A stretch of 64,000 nt of DNA from Anabaena sp. UHCC 0187 (GTDB lineage: Bacteria; Cyanobacteriota; Cyanobacteriia; Cyanobacteriales; Nostocaceae). The notes beneath the pieces are model-generated. The model was not told the DNA's origin. It ran no database searches and worked only from the letters and a program-made list of their open reading frames with translations. The stretch lies in the NCBI RefSeq assembly GCF_009712035.1, contig NZ_VILB01000005.1, positions 62,001 to 126,000 on the forward strand. The letters run 5' to 3'. This document shows, piece after piece, positions 25,248 through 34,455 of this stretch. The number at the start of each line of letters is the position of its first letter. Position 1 is the first letter of the stretch. The position numbers and the translations under genes are program-made.

Positions 25248-27467
25248 TTATGGTGTTGGCGATAAGTTACCGAAAAAGTCATAATGATCTAATGCTTCTA
25301 AGATACCCCAGGCATAGTTTCCTTGGGCAAAGTAAATCTGTGGTAAGCCTCGCAGTTTTTCAATTTCTTGGCTATGATTTCCGACTACGACGGCTAAAGT
25401 ATTACCTGCTAACATGGATTCATCATTACCTGAAGCCCCTGCTACTAAAAAGCGGTGAACTGGTAAGCCCCATTTTAAAGCTGCATAACGAATAGCATCT
25501 CCTTTGGAAGCGCGAATAGGCACTAAGTCAAGATACATATTATGGCTGTAAACTCCTTTGACGTGGAGGCCATGTTGACGCAGACGACGGATTATTTCTC
25601 GGACACTAGGTGATTTGGCCTCATCAACAAAATAGCTAATCTTAAATTTGCCTTGAGCATCGGCAGATTGCAATTCAACTCCCGGTATATCCTGCATGAC
25701 TTTGCGAATTTCTGACCGTCGCCAATTATACGCAATGTGTCTTTGCCAACTCGTATCTGTAACTATCTGCGGACCATAGTAAATAGAACTTCCTGCTGAT
25801 GTGATTAGTAAATCTGGCATGGGGAAACGCCATTCTTCTAACAGACTTAAGGTACTTTTAAGACTGCGTCCTGTGGCAATACCGACTCCAGTTGTATTAC
25901 CTTCATTACGAATTCTCTGAATTAACTTTTCTAAAGCTTCTTGATCACCTAATAGGGTATTATCAATTTCGCACACCAGAAACCGATCAGCCGTTGGGAG
26001 GTGATTGGTATCCGGTATATTCCAATCTGGATGTTCAACTGCGGGAGATTCGCGCAAAGGACTGAGGAGAGATTGCACTCGTCTTTGGGGAAATAAACTG
26101 ACCTTCTCTAAATATTTTTCTACATGACTATTCCAAGAGAAATATTTACGGACATTAGTTAATCCATTTTCAGACCATTCTTGCCATTGTTTTTTATCTG
26201 TGAGAGCTATTCGTAAGGCATTTTGAATATCTTCAATATTCAAAGGATCAATCAATAACCCGTTCTGACAAGCCGCTAAAATATCCCTTGGACCCCCATC
26301 CGCAGTCGCAATAATCGGCACACCACAGGCACTAGCCTCAATCAATGTGAGTCCAAATGGTTCGGTCAGGGCTGGGTTAATAAACACCCCTTGGGTTTTT
26401 GCTGTTAGCCTGTATAAATCTGGCACATCATCAGCATTATGGTGTTTAGGATAAGCAATATGACCATAAAGATCATACCGATCTATTAATTGCAATATCT
26501 CCATAAATACCTGACGCGGTCCCGATTCCATCGTCATGATGTCTTCCCGCTTTCCTAGTATCAGTACCAGGTTAGCCAATTTTCGCATTTCGGGATCTTC
26601 ACCGTAAGCTTTAATTAAACTACTGACATTTTTCCGAATAGCTGGGCGAGAAATCGCCATAATCATCGGCTTTTGCGGGTCTTTGAGAAACTTATCTAAT
26701 TCTTTTTGAATCGGTGGGGTTGGCCAATTATCAGCAGCCGGGTAAAAACGCTCTAAGGTGACACCTGGGGGAATGACGACCATGCGTTCCGGTTGATACT
26801 GGTCGTAAACGCCGTACTGATCTTCAACTTCTTGATGAGTGCTGGCTATGACTAAGGCTGCACTACCTAGGGTAATTTCTTCGGCTTCGATTCTGGTACT
26901 GATATGAAAATTCTCTTCAATGGTTTTCTGTTTAGTACCATGCTCTAATAATCTTTGTTGTTTAATCCGTCCCAGGGAGTGACCCGTATGGACTAGAGGT
27001 ATACCTAACCAACCTGCAACCCGAGAACCTACGTATCCGGCATCAGCGTAATGAGTATGAATGATATTGGGAATTTTGCCAACTTTGCGAATGTGCCTGA
27101 GTAATTCGTCTGCAAAGGTATCTAAATGTGGCCAAAGAACTTCTTTGCGGAGGTAGCGTTTAGGTCCACAGGCAATACGAATAATTTGGGCTTTATCTGA
27201 GAGAATTTCTACTGGTTGAGCATAGTCTGGGCTAACTTTTGGGTCATTTACCAACCGTGTTACTAGGTCAACTCTTTCTACTTGGGGATTTTTCGCTAAT
27301 GTGCAAGCAAGTTCAACTGCATATTTTGTTTGTCCACCAGTGTCTGCATCTCTTCCTAATTCTAGATTATGACCACGGATTAAACCATGAACGCTGACGA
27401 GCAAAATGTACAACCCTGAGTTGTTTGACACAGTGCTGATTCCTCCATAATTGACTGGCATTGACAA
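25248..27467 (-). CDS. spsA: Sucrose-phosphate synthase with C-terminal HAD (phosphatase-like) domain
   Basis: 739 residues. The GT4 glycosyltransferase part (about 18-480) starts with LLVSVHGLIRGHNLELGRDADTGGQ and has IHTHYADAG and the EX7E motif E369-E377. It makes sucrose-6-phosphate from UDP- or ADP-glucose and fructose-6-phosphate. The C-terminal ~240 residues are the sucrose-phosphatase-like HAD domain. Its DxDxT motif reads E500-I-D-N-T, so the nucleophilic Asp is replaced by Glu, suggesting no phosphatase activity, as reported for Synechocystis SPS. A separate phosphatase would then be needed. The product supports osmoprotection and carbon export to heterocysts. Confidence 0.93.
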   Translation of the reverse strand: MSMPVNYGGISTVSNNSGLYILLVSVHGLIRGHNLELGRDADTGGQTKYAVELACTLAKNPQVERVDLVTRLVNDPKVSPDYAQPVEILSDKAQIIRIACGPKRYLRKEVLWPHLDTFADELLRHIRKVGKIPNIIHTHYADAGYVGSRVAGWLGIPLVHTGHSLGRIKQQRLLEHGTKQKTIEENFHISTRIEAEEITLGSAALVIASTHQEVEDQYGVYDQYQPERMVVIPPGVTLERFYPAADNWPTPPIQKELDKFLKDPQKPMIMAISRPAIRKNVSSLIKAYGEDPEMRKLANLVLILGKREDIMTMESGPRQVFMEILQLIDRYDLYGHIAYPKHHNADDVPDLYRLTAKTQGVFINPALTEPFGLTLIEASACGVPIIATADGGPRDILAACQNGLLIDPLNIEDIQNALRIALTDKKQWQEWSENGLTNVRKYFSWNSHVEKYLEKVSLFPQRRVQSLLSPLRESPAVEHPDWNIPDTNHLPTADRFLVCEIDNTLLGDQEALEKLIQRIRNEGNTTGVGIATGRSLKSTLSLLEEWRFPMPDLLITSAGSSIYYGPQIVTDTSWQRHIAYNWRRSEIRKVMQDIPGVELQSADAQGKFKISYFVDEAKSPSVREIIRRLRQHGLHVKGVYSHNMYLDLVPIRASKGDAIRYAALKWGLPVHRFLVAGASGNDESMLAGNTLAVVVGNHSQEIEKLRGLPQIYFAQGNYAWGILEALDHYDFFGNLSPTP

Positions 27468-27624
27468 TCCCCACTCTCAAGAGACGGAGATTCTAAATTC
27501 ATTTTAACAACACGGGAAAGTACCTACCTTAATCCACTCATAGGGTGGGGAGGTATACGATAAGATTATCTGGTTTTGACCAGGCTGCTAGTACACAATG
27601 GCGTAAGTTAACTAACTAACCATT

Positions 27625-27664
27625 AAAAATGCACAAACCCCAAAAATGAAGCTTGTGCATTTTT
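27625..27664 (-). terminator. Rho-independent terminator for tRNA-Arg
   Basis: Perfect 12-bp arms AAAAATGCACAA / TTGTGCATTTTT with a 16-nt loop lie 11 bp downstream of the tRNA 3' end on the minus strand. The A/T ends provide the U-tract in that direction. Confidence 0.8.
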
Positions 27665-27674
27665 AATTATAAGA

Positions 27675-27748
27675 TGGGCGAGGAGGGATTCGAACCCCCG
27701 ACACCGTGGTTCGTAGCCACGTGCTCTAGTCCACTGAGCTACACACCC
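27675..27748 (-). tRNA. tRNA-Arg (anticodon ACG)
   Basis: The 74-nt cloverleaf reads on the minus strand: acceptor GGGTGTG, D-arm GCTC/GAGC, anticodon stem CGTGG/CCACG with loop CTACGAA (anticodon ACG, read as ICG), T-arm GGGGG-TTCGAAT-CCCTC, discriminator A. One acceptor pair (position 6-67) is a T-T mismatch and 4-69 a wobble. CCA is not encoded. It is transcribed away from moaC. Confidence 0.95.
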
Positions 27749-27785
27749 TTGACTCACGAATTTTATAATAGCACACACTTTCCCA

Positions 27786-28280
27786 ATGACGCAAGATATT
27801 TTTTCAAATTCTTTTTCATTAACTCATCTGGATGCCCAGGGAGAAGCTCAAATGGTTGATGTATCAGGCAAAGTAGCCACTATTCGCCAAGCGGTGGCGA
27901 CTGGGAAGGTGCGAATGTTACCTGAGACTTTCGCTGCTATTCAAGCCGGCAACACTCCCAAAGGTGATGTTTTGGCAACTGCGAGGTTAGCGGGAATCAT
28001 GGCTGCTAAACAGACAGCGAATTTAATTCCTCTCTGTCACCCCTTACCTTTGCAGAAAATTACTGTGGAAATTATCCCCGATGCCCAACTACCTGGTTAT
28101 CAAATTGATGCCACTGTCAAAACCAAAGCGGAAACTGGGGTAGAGATGGAAGCTTTAACAGCGGTATCTATTGCGGCTTTAACTTTATACGATATGGCTA
28201 AAGCGTTAGAAAAATCAATTCAGATTGAGGCGATTTATTTAGTCAGTAAGACAGGGGGGAAATCTGGAGATTGGGGATAA
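27786..28280 (+). CDS. moaC: MoaC, cyclic pyranopterin monophosphate synthase
   Basis: 164 residues, the usual family length. Motifs are conserved: [38 protein letters not shown] (active-site Lys and His), [18 protein letters not shown] and the C-terminal SKTGGKSG. It converts the MoaA product to cyclic pyranopterin monophosphate in molybdenum-cofactor biosynthesis, in the cytosol. No other moa gene is adjacent, so it appears as a single-gene unit, divergent from tRNA-Arg. Confidence 0.96.
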   Translation: MTQDIFSNSFSLTHLDAQGEAQMVDVSGKVATIRQAVATGKVRMLPETFAAIQAGNTPKGDVLATARLAGIMAAKQTANLIPLCHPLPLQKITVEIIPDAQLPGYQIDATVKTKAETGVEMEALTAVSIAALTLYDMAKALEKSIQIEAIYLVSKTGGKSGDWG

Positions 28281-28500
28281 TTGACACAGGACTAGTACCG
28301 CAGGGCGGAATTAAAAATTAAAAATTAAAAAAGCAGATTGTATAAGCTTTTCAGAGATTTTTAATGGTTGGTTGATTTACGCCGTTGTGTACTAGAATAT
28401 TAGGATAGTGTGAACTTACAGTTTTCTCTTAATATTTTGTAAAAATTGAAATCCCAACCATGGCAAGTATATAATAATTCAGGCAATATTCAAGGTTTAA

Positions 28501-28689
28501 ATGATGTCTATTGGTCAAGTAATGCCGTGTAGGCATTGCGACGGTAGCGGTAAGTGTAACTGTGAGGAATGTCAGAAAAAAGCAAACACTAGTTCTTATG
28601 GTACTGTTAAATCTTCTGCTTGTGAAGGATGGGGTTATAATTGGATTGGTCCACAAATCGTATATCTCCCTCCTGACACGAATAGGTAA
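28501..28689 (+). CDS. Small cysteine-rich protein with DnaJ-type zinc-finger motif
   Basis: 62 residues. The first CxxCxGxGxC motif is intact (CRHCDGSGKCNCEEC, about 10-24). The C-terminal half keeps CEGWGYNWIGPQIV, but the position expected to be the first Cys of the second CxxC is Ser (SSAC). It therefore resembles the zinc-binding part of DnaJ without the J domain, with one knuckle probably lost. Function unknown; it could be a small chaperone-like or redox protein. It may start at the second Met. Confidence 0.6.
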   Translation: MMSIGQVMPCRHCDGSGKCNCEECQKKANTSSYGTVKSSACEGWGYNWIGPQIVYLPPDTNR

Positions 28690-28717
28690 TAGATCAAATC
28701 TAGGTGAGAGAAAATGA

Positions 28718-29234
<517 letters not shown>

Positions 29235-29273
29235 CAAAAGTAACAAATAAATAAAATACTTTACAAGGAGACT

Positions 29274-30128
29274 TTACTCAAAAACTACCGTTCTATTTCC
29301 ATAAACTAAAACGCGATTTTGTAAATGCAATCTTACCGCCCTAGCTAAGACAATTCTTTCTAAATCTTTACCTTTTCTAATTAAATCATTCACCTCATCT
29401 CGATGACTTACCCGCACTACATCCTGTTCAATAATCGGCCCTGCATCTAAGTCAGCCGTAGCATAATGGGCTGTTGCACCAATAATTTTTACCCCTCTCT
29501 CAAAGGCACGATGATAGGGATTAGCACCAATAAATGCAGGTAAAAATGAATGATGAATATTAATAATTTGCGGGAATTTTTCAATAAAATCCGCGCTAAC
29601 TATTTGCATATATTTTGCTAATACGACTAAATTAATTTTGTATTTATGCAATAATTCTAGTTGTTTAGCTTCCTGTTCTTCTTTATTTTCTTTAGTGATG
29701 GGTAGGTAATGGTAATCAATGCCAAATTGTTCAACTACTGGCTGTAAATCGGGATGATTACTCATAATTAAAGGAATTTCTGCATGAAATTCTTTAGCGT
29801 GATATCTCCAAATTAAATCAAACAAACAATGATCTTGACGACTTACCCAAATAGCAATGCGGGGAAGAGTATCAGAAAAGTGTAATTCCCATTTTGCATT
29901 TAAAGGTTGGGCAATGGCATTAAAAGCAGCAGCAATTAAATCTTTGGGTAAATTAAATCCTTTTAATTGCCATTCTATGCGATTCAGAAATAATCCAGCT
30001 TCAAAATCTGTATGTTGATCTGCATGGGTAATATTACCACCATTAGCATAGATGAAATTCGCAAATTTTGCTACTAATCCCCGTTGATCTGGGCAAGAAA
30101 TTAATAAGGTTGCTGTTTGTTTTGTCAT
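29274..30128 (-). CDS. purU: Formyltetrahydrofolate deformylase
   Basis: 284 residues, the normal length. The N-terminal ACT domain (about 5-80, ATLLISCPDQRGLVAKFANFIY) precedes a formyltransferase-fold hydrolase domain with NIHHSFLPAFIGANPYHRAFERGVKIIGATAHYAT (Asn, His) and LDAGPIIEQDV (Asp). It hydrolyses 10-formyl-THF to THF and formate, balancing one-carbon pools. It is convergent with brnA, 39 bp apart. Confidence 0.95.
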   Translation of the reverse strand: MTKQTATLLISCPDQRGLVAKFANFIYANGGNITHADQHTDFEAGLFLNRIEWQLKGFNLPKDLIAAAFNAIAQPLNAKWELHFSDTLPRIAIWVSRQDHCLFDLIWRYHAKEFHAEIPLIMSNHPDLQPVVEQFGIDYHYLPITKENKEEQEAKQLELLHKYKINLVVLAKYMQIVSADFIEKFPQIINIHHSFLPAFIGANPYHRAFERGVKIIGATAHYATADLDAGPIIEQDVVRVSHRDEVNDLIRKGKDLERIVLARAVRLHLQNRVLVYGNRTVVFE

Positions 30129-30177
30129 GAAATTTTTGCTGTTTTAAGTTATCTAAATAAACGTTCGTGTAGCGCGT

Positions 30178-30203
30178 ACCACAGAGGCACAGAGAACACA
30201 GAG
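30178..30203. repeat. Dispersed repeat, 'ACCACAGAGGCACAGAG' family
   Basis: Near-identical to the copy at 34354-34380 (one substitution over about 26 bp) and related to 22214-22243 on the other strand. It lies between purU and the DUF4340 gene. Confidence 0.8.
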
Positions 30204-30216
30204 AGAGGAGATTTTA

Positions 30217-30834
30217 TTATTTTGTTTTTGTAGGTGTTGGTGTTGGTTTAGGAAGGCTAGGCAATGGTTCTACATCAATTTTTTCTGTTGTTTGTTTCCA
30301 TTCTGATATGTCTCGATTAACTGCATTCACAAAATCTTTGGAAACTAATAATAAGTTCAGATTCTGATTACCATCAACTTGAGCATATAAAAACTGATTA
30401 TTAAAATCACCTTTCCCTAAAATCAATTGATGACTTTGTTGATTTTTCAGTTTAACATCAATGCTTGCTACAGGTTTATCTAAACCAAATTCTGATAATT
30501 CGGTTGGTGAAACTGATAATGTTCTTTCACTTTTACCCTCAACCAATAAATCCATTAAGTAAGAAACTATTGCATCATTTGCTAGTGCTGATATGGGAGA
30601 TTTGATTTCCCATTCAGGTTTTTCAGATGTATTCCTTTTTTCTAGTTGTAATGTTGTATCTTTGATTTTAATTGTTAAAGATTGAACATTATCAGCGGTA
30701 AAAGAGAAAATTTTCTGTTTTTGGGCTTTGATTTCTGTTTGCTGATTTTTTCCTTTGATTTCATGAAAGTAAACAAAACTCCCTAAACCCAGAGTTAAAA
30801 GTATTAAAATTAAAGTCGTTTTTGGCAATTTCAT
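30217..30834 (-). CDS. DUF4340-domain protein
   Basis: 205 residues. One N-terminal membrane helix (about 7-24) is followed by a soluble beta-rich domain with the DUF4340 signature (TLQLEKRN...WEIKSPISALANDAIVSYLMDLL...LSEFGLDKPVASIDVKL), then a Pro-rich tail. DUF4340 proteins usually accompany GldG-like and GldA/F-like ABC genes. Here the GldG-like gene is separated from it by pabB-pabC, with a 29-bp gap, so it is probably the last gene of that operon. The soluble domain should face the periplasm. Confidence 0.85.
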   Translation of the reverse strand: MKLPKTTLILILLTLGLGSFVYFHEIKGKNQQTEIKAQKQKIFSFTADNVQSLTIKIKDTTLQLEKRNTSEKPEWEIKSPISALANDAIVSYLMDLLVEGKSERTLSVSPTELSEFGLDKPVASIDVKLKNQQSHQLILGKGDFNNQFLYAQVDGNQNLNLLLVSKDFVNAVNRDISEWKQTTEKIDVEPLPSLPKPTPTPTKTK

Positions 30835-30863
30835 ATGAAAAATTAATTAACAAAACTATCTAA

Positions 30864-32603
30864 TTAGTGAGAAATTAAAACCGCTTCTCGCCATTTTTGG
30901 ACTGAGTTAATCATATAGATGCGATTGCTATATTTTAACATTTCTACTGTAATAATTTCTTCTCTAATTTTACCTTTATCAAGTAAAGCACTACGAAAAG
31001 TCCCTGGTAACAAACCGCATTTTACTGAAGGTGTCAGCAATTCTCCATTCAACTCTACCACAATGTTACCAATACAGGTTTCTGTGATTTCGCCTCTTTC
31101 ATTCCATAATAAAACATCATCACAATCAGGAAAAGCGGCTTTTGCTATTTCATAAACTTGGCGATTAGTCGTTTTATGATACAAGAATATATTACTAGAG
31201 TCAACAGGTGTGCTACATAAGCCTAGTTTGATCATTTTCTGATTATTTACAGCCGATAAAGCTATGGTTTGACATACAATTTCACCATCAGAATCTAACA
31301 ATAGTCTTATTTTATAATCTTGATTTAAAAATGATTCTGTTAATTGATGAAGTTGAGCTATTATGCTATTTATATCAATATGAAAATCAAAGTAAATTGC
31401 TGAATCCTGTAACCGTTGTAAATGATAATCTAAAATAAAATAACCATCATCAGGTTGCCATAATATTGTTTCTAAAAGTGAAAAATCTGGTTGATTGAGG
31501 GTGAGAACTTGGGCTTTTATTTGACATTCTTGATATTCATCACTACTCACAGAATCCCAAACAATTCCCCCTCCAACTCCATACTCTGCTTGATTATTTT
31601 CTTGATCAATTAACACAGTCCGAATAGCCACATTAAATTGAGCTTGACGTTGGGGACTAATAAAACCAATACATCCAGTATAAATGCGGCGTGGTGTATT
31701 TTCCAACTCCCGAATAATTTGCATAGTCCGGGTTTTAGGTGCGCCGGTAATAGAAGCACAGGGAAATAATGCCCCCATAATTTCACTTATGGAAGCTGTA
31801 GTTGTGGCTGTAACAGTAGATGTCATTTGCCAAACTGTGGGATATTTTTCGACATTAAATAAACTGGGAACTTTGACAGTATTAATATTAGCCACTCTTC
31901 CCATATCATTGCGAATCATATCCACAATCATTACATTTTCAGCGCGATTTTTTTCGGAAAGATGTAGTTGATTAGCAATATCATGATCTGTTACTAATGT
32001 TAAACCTCTGGCTGCTGTTCCTTTCATGGGAAGAGAAGTTAACTGATTATCATCAAGACGAAAAAATAGTTCAGGAGAAGCGGAACAAATAGCAAAGTTA
32101 TCAATATCAACATAAGCCCCATAATCGGCTTTTTGGGCTTGCACTAATTTGAGAAATAATTCCCAAGCATTGCCACTAAAGGGCGCATTTAGGCGTAAGG
32201 TGTAATTTACTTGATAAGTTTCCCCCAAAGCAATATATTCTTTAATCTTACTAATGGCTTGATGATATTCTGCTTCACTGACTGAAGGTGTCCAATTGAG
32301 TTGATATTCTGTAGGTAAAGTTGGTTTTGGTAACTCAATAATTTCTGGTTTCTGATATAATCCAAACCAAAGTAAGGGAAATGAACAGGGAGAATGGGTT
32401 TTTAGTACAGAATCAAAAGCTGTTGAGGCTTCATAACTAATAAAACCTGCCCCATACATTTGATGTTTGTCAATCAAATCATTCACAAGTTGCAATTTGG
32501 GAACAACTTGATCAATACTATCAGCCCTGATAATTTCATCAGGATTTTGAAAACAAAGCCACTGCTTTAATTTAGCATCGTGAATTACTAACTGATTTTT
32601 CAT
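30864..32603 (-). CDS. pabB: Aminodeoxychorismate synthase component I fused to aminodeoxychorismate lyase (PabB-PabC)
   Basis: About 579 residues. The PabB chorismate-binding domain (about 90-345) shows LTSLPMKGTAARG, ENVMIVDMIRNDMGRV and CASITGAPKTRTMQII. The C-terminal ~200 residues are a class IV aminotransferase/lyase domain (FSLLETILWQ, HKTTNRQVYEIA with a candidate PLP lysine, NERGEITETCIGNIVVEL). The fusion would make p-aminobenzoate for folate, with a glutamine amidotransferase encoded elsewhere. I start at MKNQLV because its ATG overlaps the GldG-like stop in an ATGA. Its position between GldG-like and DUF4340 genes is unusual. Confidence 0.92.
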   Translation of the reverse strand: MKNQLVIHDAKLKQWLCFQNPDEIIRADSIDQVVPKLQLVNDLIDKHQMYGAGFISYEASTAFDSVLKTHSPCSFPLLWFGLYQKPEIIELPKPTLPTEYQLNWTPSVSEAEYHQAISKIKEYIALGETYQVNYTLRLNAPFSGNAWELFLKLVQAQKADYGAYVDIDNFAICSASPELFFRLDDNQLTSLPMKGTAARGLTLVTDHDIANQLHLSEKNRAENVMIVDMIRNDMGRVANINTVKVPSLFNVEKYPTVWQMTSTVTATTTASISEIMGALFPCASITGAPKTRTMQIIRELENTPRRIYTGCIGFISPQRQAQFNVAIRTVLIDQENNQAEYGVGGGIVWDSVSSDEYQECQIKAQVLTLNQPDFSLLETILWQPDDGYFILDYHLQRLQDSAIYFDFHIDINSIIAQLHQLTESFLNQDYKIRLLLDSDGEIVCQTIALSAVNNQKMIKLGLCSTPVDSSNIFLYHKTTNRQVYEIAKAAFPDCDDVLLWNERGEITETCIGNIVVELNGELLTPSVKCGLLPGTFRSALLDKGKIREEIITVEMLKYSNRIYMINSVQKWREAVLISH

Positions 32604-34330
32604 CGGCGTTTCCACCAAATCAGAAAACCTGCCCCCAATCCAATTAAAGGTAATAAAAATATAGCAGATATTGTTAACAAGTTAGCTTGAAGAGTTGATA
32701 TCACAATCCGGCGATTTTTTGGTTCTTTGGGACGAATTGAGAGAAGTTGTTGATCCTGTTGAGTTAACCAACTAACTGAATTGAGAAATACATCTCCATT
32801 TAATTGTTGTTCAAATAAACCATCAACGGCAAAGTTTGAGTTTCCAAATACTACTAATCGGGATTCTTTAGCAGTAGTTTGAGAAGTTGCTGGAATTGGT
32901 GAATTTGTAGGAGTTGGTGAATTTGTGGGAATTGGTGAATTTGTAGGAGTTGGTGAAGTTGTAGGAATTGGTGAATTTGTGGGAATTGGTGAATTTGTGG
33001 GAATTGGTGAATTTGTGGGAGTTGGTGAAGTTGTAGGAGTTGGTGAAGTTGTAGGAGTTGGTGAATTTGTGGGAGTTGGAATTGATAACTTTCTAGTTAA
33101 TGCTACTCCTAAAGTTAAAGGTCCTTTTAAATCTTTACCTTCATTAAATTCTAATTTTTCACTTTTTTGATCACTTTCTGCCCAACTGCTAGGATAAGGT
33201 TTGGTTTTTAATAAAGCCATAGACTCAATACCAGGAACAGGATCAATTTCCAGCGGACGAGTTAAGGGATATACAGAAATATTGTTAGCAAAATCCTTAG
33301 TAATAGGATGTTGTCCATATTCTGTGACTAGAATAGCAGCCGGGCCAAGTTGCAAATTTGCCCCAGAAGTATCAATGGCCAAACGATTATCTAAACGCAC
33401 ACCCCAATCTTTTAAAATGGGGTCTATTTTCGGGTTGGTGTTGGGATTAATCATCAATAATAAGTTACCACCCCGATTAAGATAATTCTGTAAAGCTGTA
33501 ACTTCCCCCGTCAATAATTCTCTTTGGGGTCCAGCTACAACTAAAACATCAGCATCATCGGGAACTTGCGGCTGTTCTGCTAAATTTAAAGCTGATGTGG
33601 TAAAGTTTTTATCAGTTAATCCCTGAATTGCTTGAGATATTGCCCCTTTACTCGCGGAAAGTGGGTGTTCCCCATGACCTTGCAGAAAGTAAACTTTAGC
33701 AGTTTTGGAACTAGTAATTTGTTGTAACCGATTAGTTAATTTTATTTCTGATAGCCGTTCATTTTCACTAATTAACTGGACTAATTGCCGTTTATTTTGA
33801 AATTCTAAATAAACTTCACCATAATCTTTGACACCAAATTTTTCTGCTAATCCTGGTCTTAATTGAGGATCAACATAGGCAAATTTAAATTGGTTATTTT
33901 GACGATGATAGTTATCTAATAATTCCCGATCTTGAGGATTTTGTTCTCTACTAAATAACCAAACTTTCATTGTTTCCGGTAAATTATTCACTAATTCCCT
34001 TGATTGAGGGGATAAAGTAAATAATTGACTATCTGTTAAATCTAGACGCAGGTGGTAGCGAATACCTAAAAAGTTAATTAACCCTAAGATAATTAATACT
34101 GATAAAGTTGCAACTAAGGCATTAGTACCCGATTGGGTAGAACGCTTTTGCCACCATTTACTTTGTTGACTTTTTACTACCACCCATAAAACACAAATTA
34201 TCAACCCTATTATTGTCAATGATAAAGGAATTATTCCCCATTTTTCTGATATTAATCCAACGGTTAAACCAGCCGCTAAACAGAATGGCCCTAGCCAAAA
34301 TACAAGTTTCCCAAGTTTATTTTTTTTCAT
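32600..34330 (-). CDS. GldG-like ABC-associated protein with a PT-rich repeat region
   Basis: 576 residues. Two N-terminal membrane helices (about 12-50) plus one at about 75-95 precede the GldG/IftA-like periplasmic domain (LDLTDSQLFTLSPQSRELVNNL, KVYFLQGHGEHPLS, VLVVAGPQ). A hexapeptide PTPTNS/PIPTNS array (about 418-480) interrupts it. The C-terminal part (LVVFGNSNFAVDGLFEQQLNGDVFLN) ends in a membrane helix and WWKRR. It is related to the third component of gliding-type and other ABC-2 exporters. Downstream coupling to pabB is by ATGA overlap; the permease and ATPase lie upstream. Confidence 0.88.
   Translation of the reverse strand: MKKNKLGKLVFWLGPFCLAAGLTVGLISEKWGIIPLSLTIIGLIICVLWVVVKSQQSKWWQKRSTQSGTNALVATLSVLIILGLINFLGIRYHLRLDLTDSQLFTLSPQSRELVNNLPETMKVWLFSREQNPQDRELLDNYHRQNNQFKFAYVDPQLRPGLAEKFGVKDYGEVYLEFQNKRQLVQLISENERLSEIKLTNRLQQITSSKTAKVYFLQGHGEHPLSASKGAISQAIQGLTDKNFTTSALNLAEQPQVPDDADVLVVAGPQRELLTGEVTALQNYLNRGGNLLLMINPNTNPKIDPILKDWGVRLDNRLAIDTSGANLQLGPAAILVTEYGQHPITKDFANNISVYPLTRPLEIDPVPGIESMALLKTKPYPSSWAESDQKSEKLEFNEGKDLKGPLTLGVALTRKLSIPTPTNSPTPTTSPTPTTSPTPTNSPIPTNSPIPTNSPIPTTSPTPTNSPIPTNSPTPTNSPIPATSQTTAKESRLVVFGNSNFAVDGLFEQQLNGDVFLNSVSWLTQQDQQLLSIRPKEPKNRRIVISTLQANLLTISAIFLLPLIGLGAGFLIWWKRR
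32892..33079. repeat. In-frame 18-bp minisatellite within the GldG-like gene
   Basis: About ten copies of an 18-bp unit of the form GGAGTTGGTGAATTTGTG (variants GGAATT and GAAGTT) encode Pro-Thr-Pro-Thr-Asn-Ser-type hexapeptides on the minus strand. Copy changes preserve the frame. Confidence 0.9.
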
Positions 34331-34353
34331 TATTTATTATGTAAATGTATCTA

Positions 34354-34380
34354 ACCACAGAGGCACAGAGGACACAGAGG
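34354..34380. repeat. Dispersed repeat, 'ACCACAGAGGCACAGAG' family
   Basis: Second copy of the 30178-30203 repeat, between the GldG-like gene and the ABC permease of the same operon, so transcripts would read through it. Confidence 0.8.
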
Positions 34381-34455
34381 TAAGAGGTTAAGGAGGAATT
34401 TTTTTAGCAAAGTTTTTCCTGGCTTTGAAAAAAATGCCGGGGTTAACTTCTACTT

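Noticed and set aside
27653-27859. Plus-strand reading containing EEGFEPPTPWF
   Set aside because: This is the antisense translation of the tRNA-Arg gene, a well-known spurious ORF.
32925-33170. Plus-strand reading rich in GEFVGVGEVVG
   Set aside because: Antisense shadow of the PT-repeat region of the GldG-like gene.
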